From Rhytidiadelphus loreus (lineage: Eukaryota; Streptophyta; Bryopsida; Hypnales; Hylocomiaceae), in NCBI GenBank assembly GCA_947034895.1, contig OX344762.1, positions 24,408,760-24,472,759 of the forward strand: a stretch of DNA of 64,000 bases, given 5' to 3'. The notes under the pieces were generated by a model. That model saw only the letters and a program-made list of their open reading frames with translations, had not been told where the DNA came from and ran no database searches. This document shows positions 12,838 to 23,370 of the stretch, one piece after another (positions within the stretch are counted from its first letter, which is position 1; every line of letters starts with the position of its first letter). Made by a program: the position numbers and the translations under genes.

Positions 12838-14668
12838 TGCTCACAAATTGCCATCGACTGCTCGGACTATGAGGCACTTGATCAATACGATGGGTGGACT
12901 TATGATTCACAAGATGCTTCATGGATGGTGGCCTTCCGCGATTTTACAAGTAATTCATCTGACAATGATAACTCCGACTGGGAAATTGTAAGTAGCACTG
13001 AAGATGCCACAGGCAATGACATAGATTTAGACGTACTAGCTTATGAAGAATTTGTGCATTTAGACCAGGACTACAAGCTAGCTTTGGAACGTATCCGTCT
13101 TCAGTATGCCGATTCCGAATGGGGCCACGATACTCCAGTTTTAGAAGGCAATCCATCTCAATTCACTGGCCCGCACCCTGGCCCTACCCAGCGGTACAGA
13201 AGGAATAAGCAACAGCCACGGTACTTTTTCGACCTCTGGTGGGACCAAGCCAAAATCGTGGAGTTGGTGAAGTAGACTAATTTGTATGCTCAGCAGCTGT
13301 CTACGGCAGTAGCTGACCCGCGGAGGAGAGGGCGACCTGCAGGCTTGAACGGCGGTCCTTGATGGAGGGACACAAAACCAGTGGAGTTTAGGGTGTTTCT
13401 CAGTGTAGTGATCTTGATGGGGTTGAAGTTATCCCCATCTATCCGTCAGTATTGGAGCAAGGATCCTTTCTGGAAGTGTGAGGTTATACCGCATGTGATG
13501 AGCCGAGATCGCTTTGAATGTTTGTTTCATTGCTTGCACTGTGTGGATAACACTACATTGTGCCAAAACAAACAAGCTGCGGAGTATGATAAAATAGGTA
13601 AAGTTCGGTGGGTGATTGATCATTGCGTCACAAGATCTCGAGAGTTGTTCAATTGCAAAAAGTTTATTACATGTGATGAAGTGATGATCGCCTATCAAGG
13701 CCACTTCTCCCCAATACGACAGTACATGCCAACAAAGCCGACAAAGTATGGTATCAAGTGTTGGGCCGCAGTTTCAAATCCTAGTAGGTATATCTACAAT
13801 ATTATACCTTACCTGGGGAAAAATGGAGAGCTTGAAGTAGCGCTAGGAGAGAAAGTCGTTCATCAGCTGACAAGAGGATTGGGGCATAGGGGGCACACTG
13901 TGGTGTGTGATAACTACTTCACATCACCACAGTTATTCCACTCCCTCCTCCAACATGGGATCTATGCTACGGGAACTGTAAAGGGGACTCGTGTAGGATT
14001 TCCATCGGTTCTAATTAATGGGCATGAAGTGAGGGGAACAACCTAGGGCAACCCTCTTTTGGCAGATGCATCGGTCCCACAAAATGGCAGCCACTACATG
14101 GTTTGATTCCAAGCCTGTTTCGTTTCTGAGTACTAGCGCTAATCCAGTGGGGGATGCCAAGGCGTTGCGGTGGCTGCAGGGTGAGCGTCAAGAGATCCCA
14201 ACTACTCCCCAGCAAGTCGAATATCAAGTCCACATGCGGGGGGTAGACTTAGTTGACCAAATGCCCCGTGACTACACGGTCCAATTCCACAACCGAAAAT
14301 GGTGGCACAAGTTGTTTTATTTCACTCTAGATTCTTCCCTTCAAAATGCGTGGGTGTTGTACCGGGACCACTTGTTGCGGAGGAAAGAGAAGCTTACTGG
14401 AGGACGACTGGGGTTCTATTTACAGGTAGCGAAGTCGTTGATTGAGCCTGCAATCCCGCCGCCTCGCACTTGTAGCCCTCACAATATTCGGCCTGATATT
14501 ATCCACTACACAGTGACCCATCCGGATGGTCTACGGAGATGGTGCAAGCTCTGTAAGAAAAAACAAAGGCGGATTTGTAAAGCCTGCAATTGGATGGCCT
14601 GCTGTGATGAGCTGTGCTTTGGCAAGCTGCACTTTCAGAAGAAGTGGGCTTTACGATTGTCCCAATAA
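12838..14668 (+). pseudogene. piggyBac-family transposase (DDE_Tnp_1_7), inactivated
   Basis: The transposase of the surrounding element, cut-and-paste type with TTAA specificity (family knowledge). An acidic N-terminal part is followed by FTGPHPGPT, then the RNase-H-like core. Candidate catalytic aspartates are in FITCDEVMIAYQG (GAT 13675-13677), VVCDNYFTS (GAT 13909-13911) and RGVDLVDQM (GAC 14246-14248 or 14255-14257). The C-terminal Cys-rich domain contains WCKLCKKKQRRICKACNW and CCDELCF. Damage: TAG at 13273-13275, TGA at 13360-13362, and TAG at 14044-14046 with a frame change nearby, after which the protein resumes in the +1 frame to 14668. The frame is open upstream only to a TAG at 12835-12837, so the true start is unclear. 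Not functional as it stands. Confidence 0.9.
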
Positions 14669-15657
14669 TCTAACTTCCTCTTTCTTTTTGTGTGTAGAGT
14701 GGCTACTACATCTGAGCCCTCCGTCCCCAGGATCCACAAGTAGGAGCGGCCGTCGAGGTGGTCAGGGACGCCGCTGAGCCTGCACAACAGCAGACAACCC
14801 CTTTGGCGTTTGTAGTGGCAGGGAGGGGTTTTGGAAGATGGACGCCGTTGAGTCTCCGGCGCAGCAGACAATTCCTTCGGCAGAGCGGTAGTTGCAGGGA
14901 GTAGTTTCGGTAAGGATTTGTATTCGTAGAAGTACATGGATTAGAAGTTGTCGAGAGTTGTAGTGGGTCTGCAAATACGTTTGTAGTTTCTGGCTGTGTC
15001 ATGCACTCCAGAATTTTCCGCAATTCTTTTGAGACTCATAGCCCTGGTGGCACATTTTTCCAAATTTTGAATACAATTGCAACTTTGGCCACATTGTGTC
15101 ACCATAATGCTGGACTAAGCATTGGTGTTCTTTTTGTTTTGTAAATGCTATGTCAATCCTCTACAACGCCAAAGTTGCTTCCGCCAAACGATCCTTCAGT
15201 CCCTGGCACTGTCACGAAAGGCAACCGGCGTTAGACGGTGACAGGTGCAGGCCTTGGCCGGTATCAAAGGTAGAGAAGCCAGGCAGTTTGCACATGGCAA
15301 GCTACATATTTCTCAATGCACTTTATGAATTGCCCTACAATTTTGTCCACACGTTGATAACACCTTTGCAGTGATTTCTCCAAATTTTGGGGCCCACCGA
15401 TCAATCACTGTGGTCGTCAGGGATTGCGAAGTACCCGCCCCTACAGAAAAAGTCAGGAAATTGTCAACCCTCCATCAGGATCTGTGCAAAATGGTGAAGA
15501 ATCTGAACAGTGGAAATCCGATCAGAGAAAAGCTCCGACTCCGCTGGTAGGGCATTCAGCAATCCGTGCGGTGAAGTTGGCTAAGTCCACGCTAATTTCA
15601 CCCTGAAACTCAATTTCGTCCAAAGTCCTCCAAAACCGGGTTTTCAGTGTGTTCGAG

Positions 15658-15677
15658 CATGGGCGGTGAGGGGTTAA
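15658..15677. repeat. Right TIR and TTAA target duplication of piggyBac-like element
   Basis: The reverse complement of 15660-15673 is CCCCTCACCGCCCA, matching the left end at 13 of 14 positions. TTAA follows at 15674-15677. Confidence 0.88.
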
Positions 15678-16923
15678 GCTCTTTTGTAGAAATCACTCAA
15701 AATTTAAAAATGCTTGTTTTTTCATGATGTCACATCTTTGAATGTTGTTGTAGTACACATCAACTAAAATTCACCCAAATCAAAAATAATTTACAAAACA
15801 TTAGCAAATATATTCAAAAATAACATATCAAAAAATAAAATCAATTAGAGACTTTTACTTTGAAAAGCATTTGGAGAGTGTTGATTGAGCTCTTCTTGGC
15901 CATTGTAGAAAATCCAAAGATTGCAATGAGAGTCATTGTTGAATTCATTTTGTGTCAACTTGAAGATTCACTTCATTTTAGCCTTTAAAGGATAGACTGG
16001 TGCCCTTGAAAATCATCCTTTTGGCACTATGGGAATCATTGGTTTAAAAAATTGCAAAAGCACTTATTGAAAGTCAAACTACTATAGAAGACCTTCCCTT
16101 TCCACAACAAAATTCCAAAGATGAATAGTTGCACTTCTATCCTACGCAAAAGGATTCTATGTCATTCATCATACACAAAACATCCACAACATCATTCAAC
16201 AAGAATATGGTGTAATCTCATTCCATATTTTAGAACAAAGATATTGGTCAAAAATGTTCATTAAAGTTATTTATATTATAACTTTACTTTACACTAACTT
16301 TTGCAAATTTACTAATGAAATTTTTATAAAACATAGGATTTTGAAGGGGTGCGAGCTTCAAAGGGGGGTACTTCAAACATGCCAAATTATCTAAAGTATA
16401 AAACCGAATAAGTTGTCATACTTCGACCAAGGTACACTAAAAAAGAGAGCTTTCACACTTAAAAGGTTGTTTAGTTTTTCAAAAATAACATACCAAAAAA
16501 AACAAAATATCCTAAACCCCAAAACTGAGTAGTTTTGAATAATTAGGAGTCATTTCACAATGGTTGTTAGCAATCTTTTTTTTCCGATTTCTAAAAAAGT
16601 ACCAGGATGGCAATCACTTAAAATTCGATGAAGTATTGTATTTTTATTTTCATCCATGTTTTTCGACCAAAAAATACTTTTCAATGATATTCATGCACTT
16701 TTTCATCCAAATGTGGTGAATTCATCCCTATTTCTAATACAAATGGGAAATTTTTGGAGGAAAAAAATGACTCTTAGCTGTCAAAATGTAGAAATTTATT
16801 TTGAAATGGTGCAATCTAGTCCTATGGTCCCCCCCCCCCCCTTCCAAGGGTTGGTTATTAATGCTACAGAGGGTTCATTGGGACAATTCACATCTTTATT
16901 AATCCAACCTATAGTTAGAACTA
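15678..16923. other. AT-rich spacer, no gene seen
   Basis: AT-rich sequence with many short A and T runs and no recognisable coding region. A run of at least ten C residues begins at about 16830. The small open frame spanning it has no domain and is probably chance. Confidence 0.5.
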
Positions 16924-17251
16924 CCTAATACCACCATCCACCCATTTCCATAACCTACAAGATCCTCCCAATTACATCTATTACCACAATCTTTACAACC
17001 CTTTAAGACACATCAACCCACACTTTAACAAGGATCTGCTCATATGCTTCCACAAGGGTTTATTCACAGTTTAACATCCTCAACTTTGAAAAACCACATA
17101 AACTTCCCTTCTTGTGGGATTGTCTTCATTCTTTTTGCAATTGGGTTCTCTCAAACTTTTCAATCTCTGAAAAATATGGGAGCTGACAAATAGCTTCTCC
17201 AAAGTACTTAAATAGCAAATATGTGTGGTGGTTAATGGGCAGTTCTACCTT
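16924..17251 (+). repeat. Direct repeat copy A
   Basis: It matches 21836-22342 in the same orientation. Shared stretches include CCACCATCCACCC, TTTACAACCCTTTA, CAAACTTTTCAATCTCTG, AAAAATATGGGAG and TAATGGGCAGTTCTACCTT. Copy A has one unit of the block that is repeated three times in copy B. The similarity ends abruptly at both sides. Confidence 0.8.
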
Positions 17252-18068
17252 GGTTCTTCTTGCGCCCCCTGATCGCCGTTTATTCGAAAGAGAGTACCTT
17301 CGTTTTCAAAGTTCAGTTCCTCGTTTGGATTGTGCGTTGGAGGTTGGAACCTTCCAGAAATTCTGGAGCGCCCTTGCGAGCACCGCAGGGGGGTTGGAAA
17401 TAGTTTTCAACCAGCAATTGACGCGTCTCGGTAGAACCTCACGAGCTGCGTCATTGCCCCAAGCGCAAATATGAAGTCTGCACCTCATGCTTCGCCTTCT
17501 TCAACCCTTGGTGGAGAGGTTGAGGTGACCATGGTTACGGGATATGTGGCACAAACTTTTCTGCTCAGTCTCGCTTGCTTGCCGTGAATTGAAGAAGACT
17601 GAACCTTCGTCTGCCACTCAGACTTGAGTGGTGAATTCATTTGTGATGGATTATTTCATCCATCACAATAAATCAAGAGTAGAACTATCAATCATCATGT
17701 GATTACATCTAATATACTATACTACAGAGTACAATATTCTTACAAAATGCTTATTGTGCCATTCAAGCATACCAAATCTCAATTTAAAACAAAACAAAAC
17801 TCCATCTTGGGTGAATTGTTTCATTTAATAACATATCTTGTACACGATAATTGATCGAAAAACATGGGTATAAAATTTTTAAATTTTGATTGCATTGATA
17901 TGTAGAAAACATCCATATGCACAACTTTTGTATTAAAAAACAAAACATTATGTAACACAAAATAGTTATGAATTATGAAGAGTTGAATTTGAGGTGCCAT
18001 ATGACTAAACTTTGTAAAATAGAATATCTTGATATTTCAACTACATTTTGCTAATTTGACCCTCACAC
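17252..18068. other. Spacer with a GC-richer patch of unknown nature
   Basis: From 17252 to about 17640 the base composition is more genic than the surroundings. A short frame at 17223-17474 yields an 83-residue peptide without a known domain. It might be a decayed exon. The rest is AT-rich with nothing recognisable. Confidence 0.3.
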
Positions 18069-18587
18069 TGTGACAAGATAGAGTCTAGAGCTGCTGAAGA
18101 AATCTGCGATGGCGAGAACCTGTTGGCAACCCCTTCGGACTTCCTGCAATTTCTGGCCCAGAAAATTGAACAGCTTCCATGCATTCTCTAGAGTTGACAC
18201 TTTTTTCAGTGTAAAGCAGCCTGAGCTGATCAAACTTAGTTCTTCTCTAGCGACGAAACCGGTGGCTTTGGTAGTCGAATTATGTGCATTCCTTCCAACA
18301 TTCCACGACAAATCCCCACAATTATGAGGCAGATAGTCGCTCTGTCACACATTTTCTCCGCTGCGTCGGTGGAGATTTTCTGGAAATGCTAAACTCGCTT
18401 GCGCCTGTACGTACTGAGGTGAACTATTTTATGTAATTGGAGGCTGCAGCATATGCGCATATGTCCGAAAGATTGTGCACGTTGTGCCCTTTTTACGACA
18501 TAGCTGAGACTGCACTGGTGGAGAGAATTCTGACATGTCGATCAAACACATATAACTTGCAAGACGGGTACCTAGCGTGTGTATAAC
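18069..18587 (+). pseudogene. Decayed coding-like fragment, family not recognised
   Basis: Three overlapping + strand stretches read like protein but are not joined in one frame. The first, near 18069, includes DGENLLATPSDFLQFLAQK and ends at a stop. The second, about 18210-18327, includes QPELIKLSSSLATKPVALVV. The third begins near HNYEADSRSVTHFLR, has an in-frame TAA, and continues with SERLCTLCPFYDIAETALVE. GC content is higher than in the flanks. The pattern suits a frameshifted relic of a multi-helix protein or a processed gene fragment. I cannot assign a family. Confidence 0.3.
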
Positions 18588-18886
18588 TGGGTCGAGGATC
18601 TGTGTACTAGCATTATCGATAGAGCCGATGCTATTTCGTACACAGATTGTAGTCGGCTTTTATTTTCCAATGTCATGTTTTAATTTCAGCAATCCTAGGA
18701 ATGAATCCATGAATTTGCGAATCACTTGCAGACGTCCATTTTTGGTTCATTTTGCATTGATTTTTCCGCCCAGACTTGGTATTGCCGGCTAACCTATCCT
18801 GAAAGTTTTGTTTTCTGGATGAGACAGAGTGCTGAGAGTTATGTAAATTAGCTTGAACCCCACTACACAGGCTAAATTATGGACTA

Positions 18887-19011
18887 GGTAATTGCAAAGC
18901 AGGCCAAGTTATCAAGAATATTCGCCAGTTAGGATCTACCGAGTTGCAGGCGGCGAGGTTGTCTATTGGCCTACTATTATTCTTGATGACTTGGCCTACT
19001 TTGCAATTACC
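18887..19011. repeat. Inverted repeat (hairpin) with 34-bp arms
   Basis: The arms are 18887-18920 and 18978-19011, inverted, with two mismatches in 34 bp and a 57-bp loop. The left arm starts GGTAATTGCAAAGC and the right arm ends TTTGCAATTACC. A second inverted relation exists between CATAATGTCAATGCAAGAGAG at about 19015 and CTCCTGCATTGACATTATG at about 19297. This suggests a larger, decayed MITE-like structure. Confidence 0.75.
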
Positions 19012-19755
19012 GGACATAATGTCAATGCAAGAGAGTTGAGCCGTTTGACTCTTTTGAATGCTTAACCAATCACAACATGCCACAACGGCAAAAGTCTCGT
19101 GCATTTAGATTATGGTAGGTGAATCTACACTCACTAAATTAATACCAATTGGTAGTAGTAGTAGAGATTTCTCTCTGATTTCTCTCATTGCCATACCAAT
19201 GAAATTTCTACTTCATACCCACCGTGATGAAAATTTGCACAAGGGAAGCAGTGAACTGATTATCAATCTTAATCTGCTTGCCACAACGGCGAAGCTCTCC
19301 TGCATTGACATTATGTGATTAGTTGTTGGTATGCCTCGCATTTTCTCAGTTGGAGGGTGTTAGACTAGACCTTGCAATCCTCTTAGCTAGAGTTTGGCAG
19401 TACTGTATGTAGCCCCCCAAAGAAAGATTGGTATCAGACTCCCTGGCCCTCAAGGCAAAGGCAATTACTGAGTGGAGTTTTGTGCATGTCCAATCGATTC
19501 TGTCGTGTCTAGCATCGATGACATATGATGAGATTAGTAAGCAAGTACGGCTGAACTTGAATGACTGTCATCTGCCATTTATTTAGTGAGATAACTCCCA
19601 TCTTTCCCATGACCAGTCTAATCAGTTATCACTCCATGTACTCCCGTCCCTCAAGCACATTTCAGGCTACTGGGCTACTAACTTAGCAGCCCTTTTTTAA
19701 CAAGCCAGCTCCTGATTGCGTGCAAACTGCTCCTAATTGTGCACTGCGAAAAACC
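19012..19755. other. Spacer and presumed upstream region of the B3 gene
   Basis: No coding region is recognised. It holds the outer inverted-repeat remnants near 19015 and 19297. The 400 bp before the B3 start show no unambiguous TATA box at a typical distance. Confidence 0.35.
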
Positions 19756-20963
19756 ATGGCGCCCTTCACGAGGAGCCGTCTCAACAGCAGCAGCTCGGAC
19801 ACTCCAAGTGAGCCTGTCAATGCGATCGTTCGTGAACGATCAATCCCAACGAGCGCCAAGTTCCGACGCAAGCGAGGCTACAGATTTAGAGGGCAGTCAG
19901 ACAACGATGAAGCTATTCACACGCGAGGGTCGATTGGAACCACCAGGGAGCCCAGCTTCACCAAAGTCATCTCGGGCAAGACGGCGCATCATTCCGCTTA
20001 CTGCTGTAGACTGGTGCAATCTCGAACTGTACTTCCTGTTCTCTTTGCCTTTCTGTTTCTGGAATGAAATTGAATTGGGGGTGCCAATTGAGGCAGAGAG
20101 TTAGCTAGTAGTGATCGAATTCCAGTGTCTGTGACCCTGTTTTCTGATAAGTACACGTTGGCCAGGGTTTGCCGAGGAAGTTTTGTGAAACGTACAAGCT
20201 TCCGAAGCATGTGACGATGACGGATTCAACAGGGAGCAAGCAGTGGCACATGCGGTTTCAATTGCGACGCGCGTCGAGGAACTACACCATCAGCAACGGG
20301 TGGCGGGAATTTTCGTACGACCATAGCCTGCAAACTGGCGATGAGCTCGTGTTCACGCTGGTGTCATCCTCGCATTTCCGTGTGGGATTTGTAGCTTCGG
20401 ATGGAACGCGTGCGATGCATCCAACACGTGACGGAGACGAGTATCCTTGGAAAACCAACTACAGTAGGCTGGCTTGCTTGTCCAAGCAACAAAGGAACAG
20501 TCGACATTCGAAGGAACGGGAAGAGAGCGAGGACGAAGATTCCCAAGAAGAAACCCTACTACAAACCCTAATGCAACCTCCAGAACCTCGCCCGGTCCAA
20601 GGCATGGAGAAGGCAACGACATTCGTGGAGAACATTGTATCCGTTCTCTTTCCGGAGAAGCTGAATCCAACAGATGAGAATTTGCAGAGTTTGCAAGCGC
20701 AATCCTTACCAGAAGGTGGACAGAAGCATTCCCAGTTGGACAAACCGATCGTTACAATCCCGAACGAGCCGGTCATTTCCCTTCAGAACGAGTCCAAAGA
20801 AGAGGAGCAGGAATTTTGCCAGTGCAAGACGTTACACGTGATGTTGAACGAACATCAACCGAGGAGCTTGAAGGTGCCCACGACCACCCATTTAGATTGC
20901 AAGAACCCTGATGGGACGACGTATGTGCAAATCATTGACAGCGACAATGAGGTTGCGGATTGA
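19756..20963 (+). CDS. B3 DNA-binding-domain protein (REM-like), two exons
   Basis: Exons 19756-20013 and 20166-20963 (GT-AG, phase 0) encode 351 residues. The chosen ATG has a strong context (ACCATGG) and is in frame with the domain. The N-terminus is basic and Ser-rich (residues 1-65). The B3 domain spans about 67-163: PSFTKVISGKTAHHS, LPRKFCETYKLPK, GSKQWHMRFQLRR, NGWREFSYDHSLQTGDELVF and FRVGFVASDG. The intron splits the domain in its N-terminal third. The remainder is acidic and low-complexity. The C-terminus, VQIIDSDNE (340-348), fits a SUMO-interacting motif. B3 proteins bind DNA in the nucleus; subfamily and target are unknown, and REM-like is a guess from the lack of AuxRE, AP2 or CW domains. 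The frame appears intact. Confidence 0.8.
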
Positions 20964-21835
20964 ATGCGCTCGAAACAAGCTGGTGATGAATTCTTCCTTT
21001 CTTCCGCAACAAGAGTTGGACTCCACCGTTGAAATGTACAGGTACACTTCGGGGACAGTCTCTCTGTATTGTACAACATGCACGGCGTGTAGCAGTCAAC
21101 TTTTGATGGAGCTCGGAAATGTGTTTATAGACATGTATGTACAGGTTGAATCCTCTCCGCTGCAATCTCATGCATGGAGGTTGCAAATGTCAAGGAGTAA
21201 CATATGCAGTTATTGAATTCCATCACTTTTGTTGCGATTGATTAATCGACTCTGAGACACTAAATCTTAACTAGACGACGTCGATGGAATTCACATTTCG
21301 CGTATCAAGCAGTTCAATTTTTGCTTGAAAAGTCGTAGTGAAGTAGAATCAGGAGAACAACCATCCAGACTCGTTGCTAGCTTTCGTACGTGGACATATA
21401 AACTAAGTTTGTGTAGATTTTTGTACCTGCACACATACATATCAATATGAAAACCAATGTTAATATGGCAAATTACAAGTCTCAGTTCAATCCCAAATGT
21501 ATTGTACACTCAAAGATTCCCAACTACAAGTGGATCCCAAAAATCCGTCACTGAAGCTACCGACTTTACACTCACTCTGTACAGAATCACAGCGTTCGTG
21601 TCACCGACACGCAATTTCATGTTTTTTTGTTTTTTTGTTTTGAAACAAATGAAGCGAGGTTCATTGCCATAAAAGAAAAGCAATTTCATGTTTGACAGTG
21701 CAACCATGGGAGAACAGAATTAGGAGAAACAGTCTTGATTCAGATATTCATGTAATATCAAATGAATGTAGATTTGGGTGGTTCACATGTACGAAATCAA
21801 TCTCATACTCTGTAAGGTAGGGCTGCCTAATGCCA
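20964..21835. other. 3' region of the B3 gene and spacer
   Basis: No further exon is evident. The open frames here are short, overlap one another on both strands and lack domains. The B3 3' UTR presumably lies at the start of this stretch; no canonical AATAAA was found close to the stop. Confidence 0.35.
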
Positions 21836-22342
21836 CCATCCACCCAATTCTGTCACCTACACGATCCTCTCAATTGCATTAGTGGCCCATCTATTATCAC
21901 AATTTTTACAACCCTTTATCATGTCACCCACCCAATTCTGTCACCTACAGGATCCTTCCAATTGTGTTAATGACCCATCTATTATCACAATTTTTACAAC
22001 CCTTTATCATGTCACCTACAGGATCCTTCCAATTGCATTAGTGGTCCATCTACTACCACAATTTTTACAACCCTTTATCATGATGGCAATGCATTTGGGG
22101 AGCAAACACATCAGCCTATCTTTTAACAAGGTTCTACTTGTGCTTCAAAGAGGGTCTATTCACAATTTAACATTTCAGCTTTGAAAAATCATAGAAAATT
22201 TTCTCTTTGTCGGAATGTCTTCATTCTTTTTGCAATTGACTTCTCGCAAACTTTTCAATCTCTGAAAAATATGGGAGATGGCAAATAGCTTCTCCAAAGT
22301 ATCTACATAGCAAATCTGTGTGGTAATGGGCAGTTCTACCTT
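21836..22342 (+). repeat. Direct repeat copy B with internal triplication
   Basis: Same family and orientation as 16924-17251. A unit ending TTTTTACAACCCTTTATCAT occurs three times in tandem: 21852-21922 (71 bp), 21923-22010 (88 bp) and 22011-22081 (71 bp). This makes copy B about 180 bp longer than copy A. The two copies bracket about 4.6 kb that includes the B3 gene. Confidence 0.82.
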
Positions 22343-23092
22343 AATTGATTTCTACAAAAATATTTTATAGGGCAATCCCTACCAAACTTAAGAAATATTT
22401 ATGGGAAAAAAAATTATCTTATGGCAAAGCTTGACGACAAGGGTCATTTTTTGCTATAAATCTAGATGAAATGGGGATTGCCCGACGTAAACCACTAATG
22501 AGAAATGCATAAACAAATGACAATTGAGCAAATGTTGTGCATGTCATCCATGTCATCCATTAGGACTGATGAAAAACCTATAATCCTTGGTTATGACAAT
22601 TTTCCCTACTAGCATGGGACTTTTCTCCACCTGGCAAATTATTTTTAAGGACGAAGAAGAGGGTAGAGTAACACTAATGGATACATCAAGCGTAAGACAG
22701 GTGTGTATACCTAGCCCACTCCGGATGGAGTTCACAGATGGAGACTGTGAAAAGAATCCATCAAAGATATAGTTTTTTTGGCAATTAAGAAGCACATCAA
22801 ATCGCAAGTGAAGAAGCCACCGAAACTTTACAGATGGGAATCTATCATGTGGCTTTTACGGTGGGATAGATAGGGAGACTTCCAAGAATTCACAATCATG
22901 GTGATAATCAAGGTAACCCAAAAGGCAAGATGCATGAAGGGTATTCAGCTAGAGTAGGTGGAGACAAATATGCTGACAAATTTAGCACCATGGAGTAGGA
23001 GATCAAAGGCAAATGCGCTCCTCTAAAGTTGGGCAGGTGTACAAACATTTAAAGAACTGACGGAAGAGTGGCAATGAGGCCAACAAGCTTCA

Positions 23093-23224
23093 CACTACTA
23101 GAAAATTAGGCCCAATTTGTTTTTTTGGTCGCATTGATCATCAACAAATTTCTGTTGATCAACAGAAATTTGTTGATGATCAATGCAACCAAAAAAACAG
23201 ATTGAGCCTGATTTTCTACTAGTG
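23093..23224. mobile_element. CACTA-type MITE 1 (132 bp, near-perfect palindrome)
   Basis: It begins CACTACTAGAAAAT and ends ATTTTCTACTAGTG. Two arms of about 66 bp pair with only a few mismatches around a centre at about 23158. The CACTA-type ends, small size and absence of coding sequence fit a non-autonomous EnSpm/CACTA derivative. No matching 3-bp target duplication is visible (TCA before, TTT after). It lies just upstream of the recognisable part of the LINE. Confidence 0.75.
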
Positions 23225-23370
23225 TTTACTTTGGCCAAAAACCTGAGCCAAAAACAAAGAAGAGAAGAACAACTTCAAAGGCCATTCCATTGCTGCTGGA
23301 TGTGGCGTCGGATTCATTAAGTGGAGTCCAGGGTGAGGACCTACCTTACATTCAAGAATGATGAACATTG

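Larger units (their letters stand above)
10314..15673 (+). mobile_element. piggyBac-like DNA transposon, complete ends, decayed coding region
   Basis: The element is 5,360 bp. It is bordered by TTAA at 10310-10313 and TTAA at 15674-15677, the target-site duplication specific to the piggyBac superfamily. Its ends are inverted: the left begins CCCCTCACTGCCCA and the right, read inward on the opposite strand, begins CCCCTCACCGCCCA (13 of 14 identical). Inside are a degenerate piggyBac transposase (about 12838-14668), further degenerate open frames of unknown function (about 10.7-12.2 kb) and an inserted dispersed repeat (12259-12538). Intact ends with a broken transposase suggest a fairly recent copy that can no longer move on its own. 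It could still be mobilised if a functional relative exists elsewhere in the genome. Confidence 0.9.

Noticed and set aside
16830..16842. C homopolymer runs here and near 50.81, 56.08 and 57.17 kb as functional elements
   Set aside because: They look like simple-sequence or sequencing-prone runs; no surrounding structure supports a role such as a G-quadruplex with regular spacing.
16924..22342. The direct repeats as LTRs of a retrotransposon
   Set aside because: No TG...CA ends, primer-binding site, polypurine tract, or gag/pol sequence lies between them. The interior instead holds a B3 gene and relic fragments.
22587..22772. Small + strand frame as LINE ORF1
   Set aside because: It lacks a zinc knuckle or other ORF1 feature and could not be connected to the endonuclease frame, so the LINE was started at 23371.
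23090..23227. A 3-bp target duplication for the 132-bp palindrome
   Set aside because: Flanks TCA and TTT do not match, and shifting the boundary by one base does not help.
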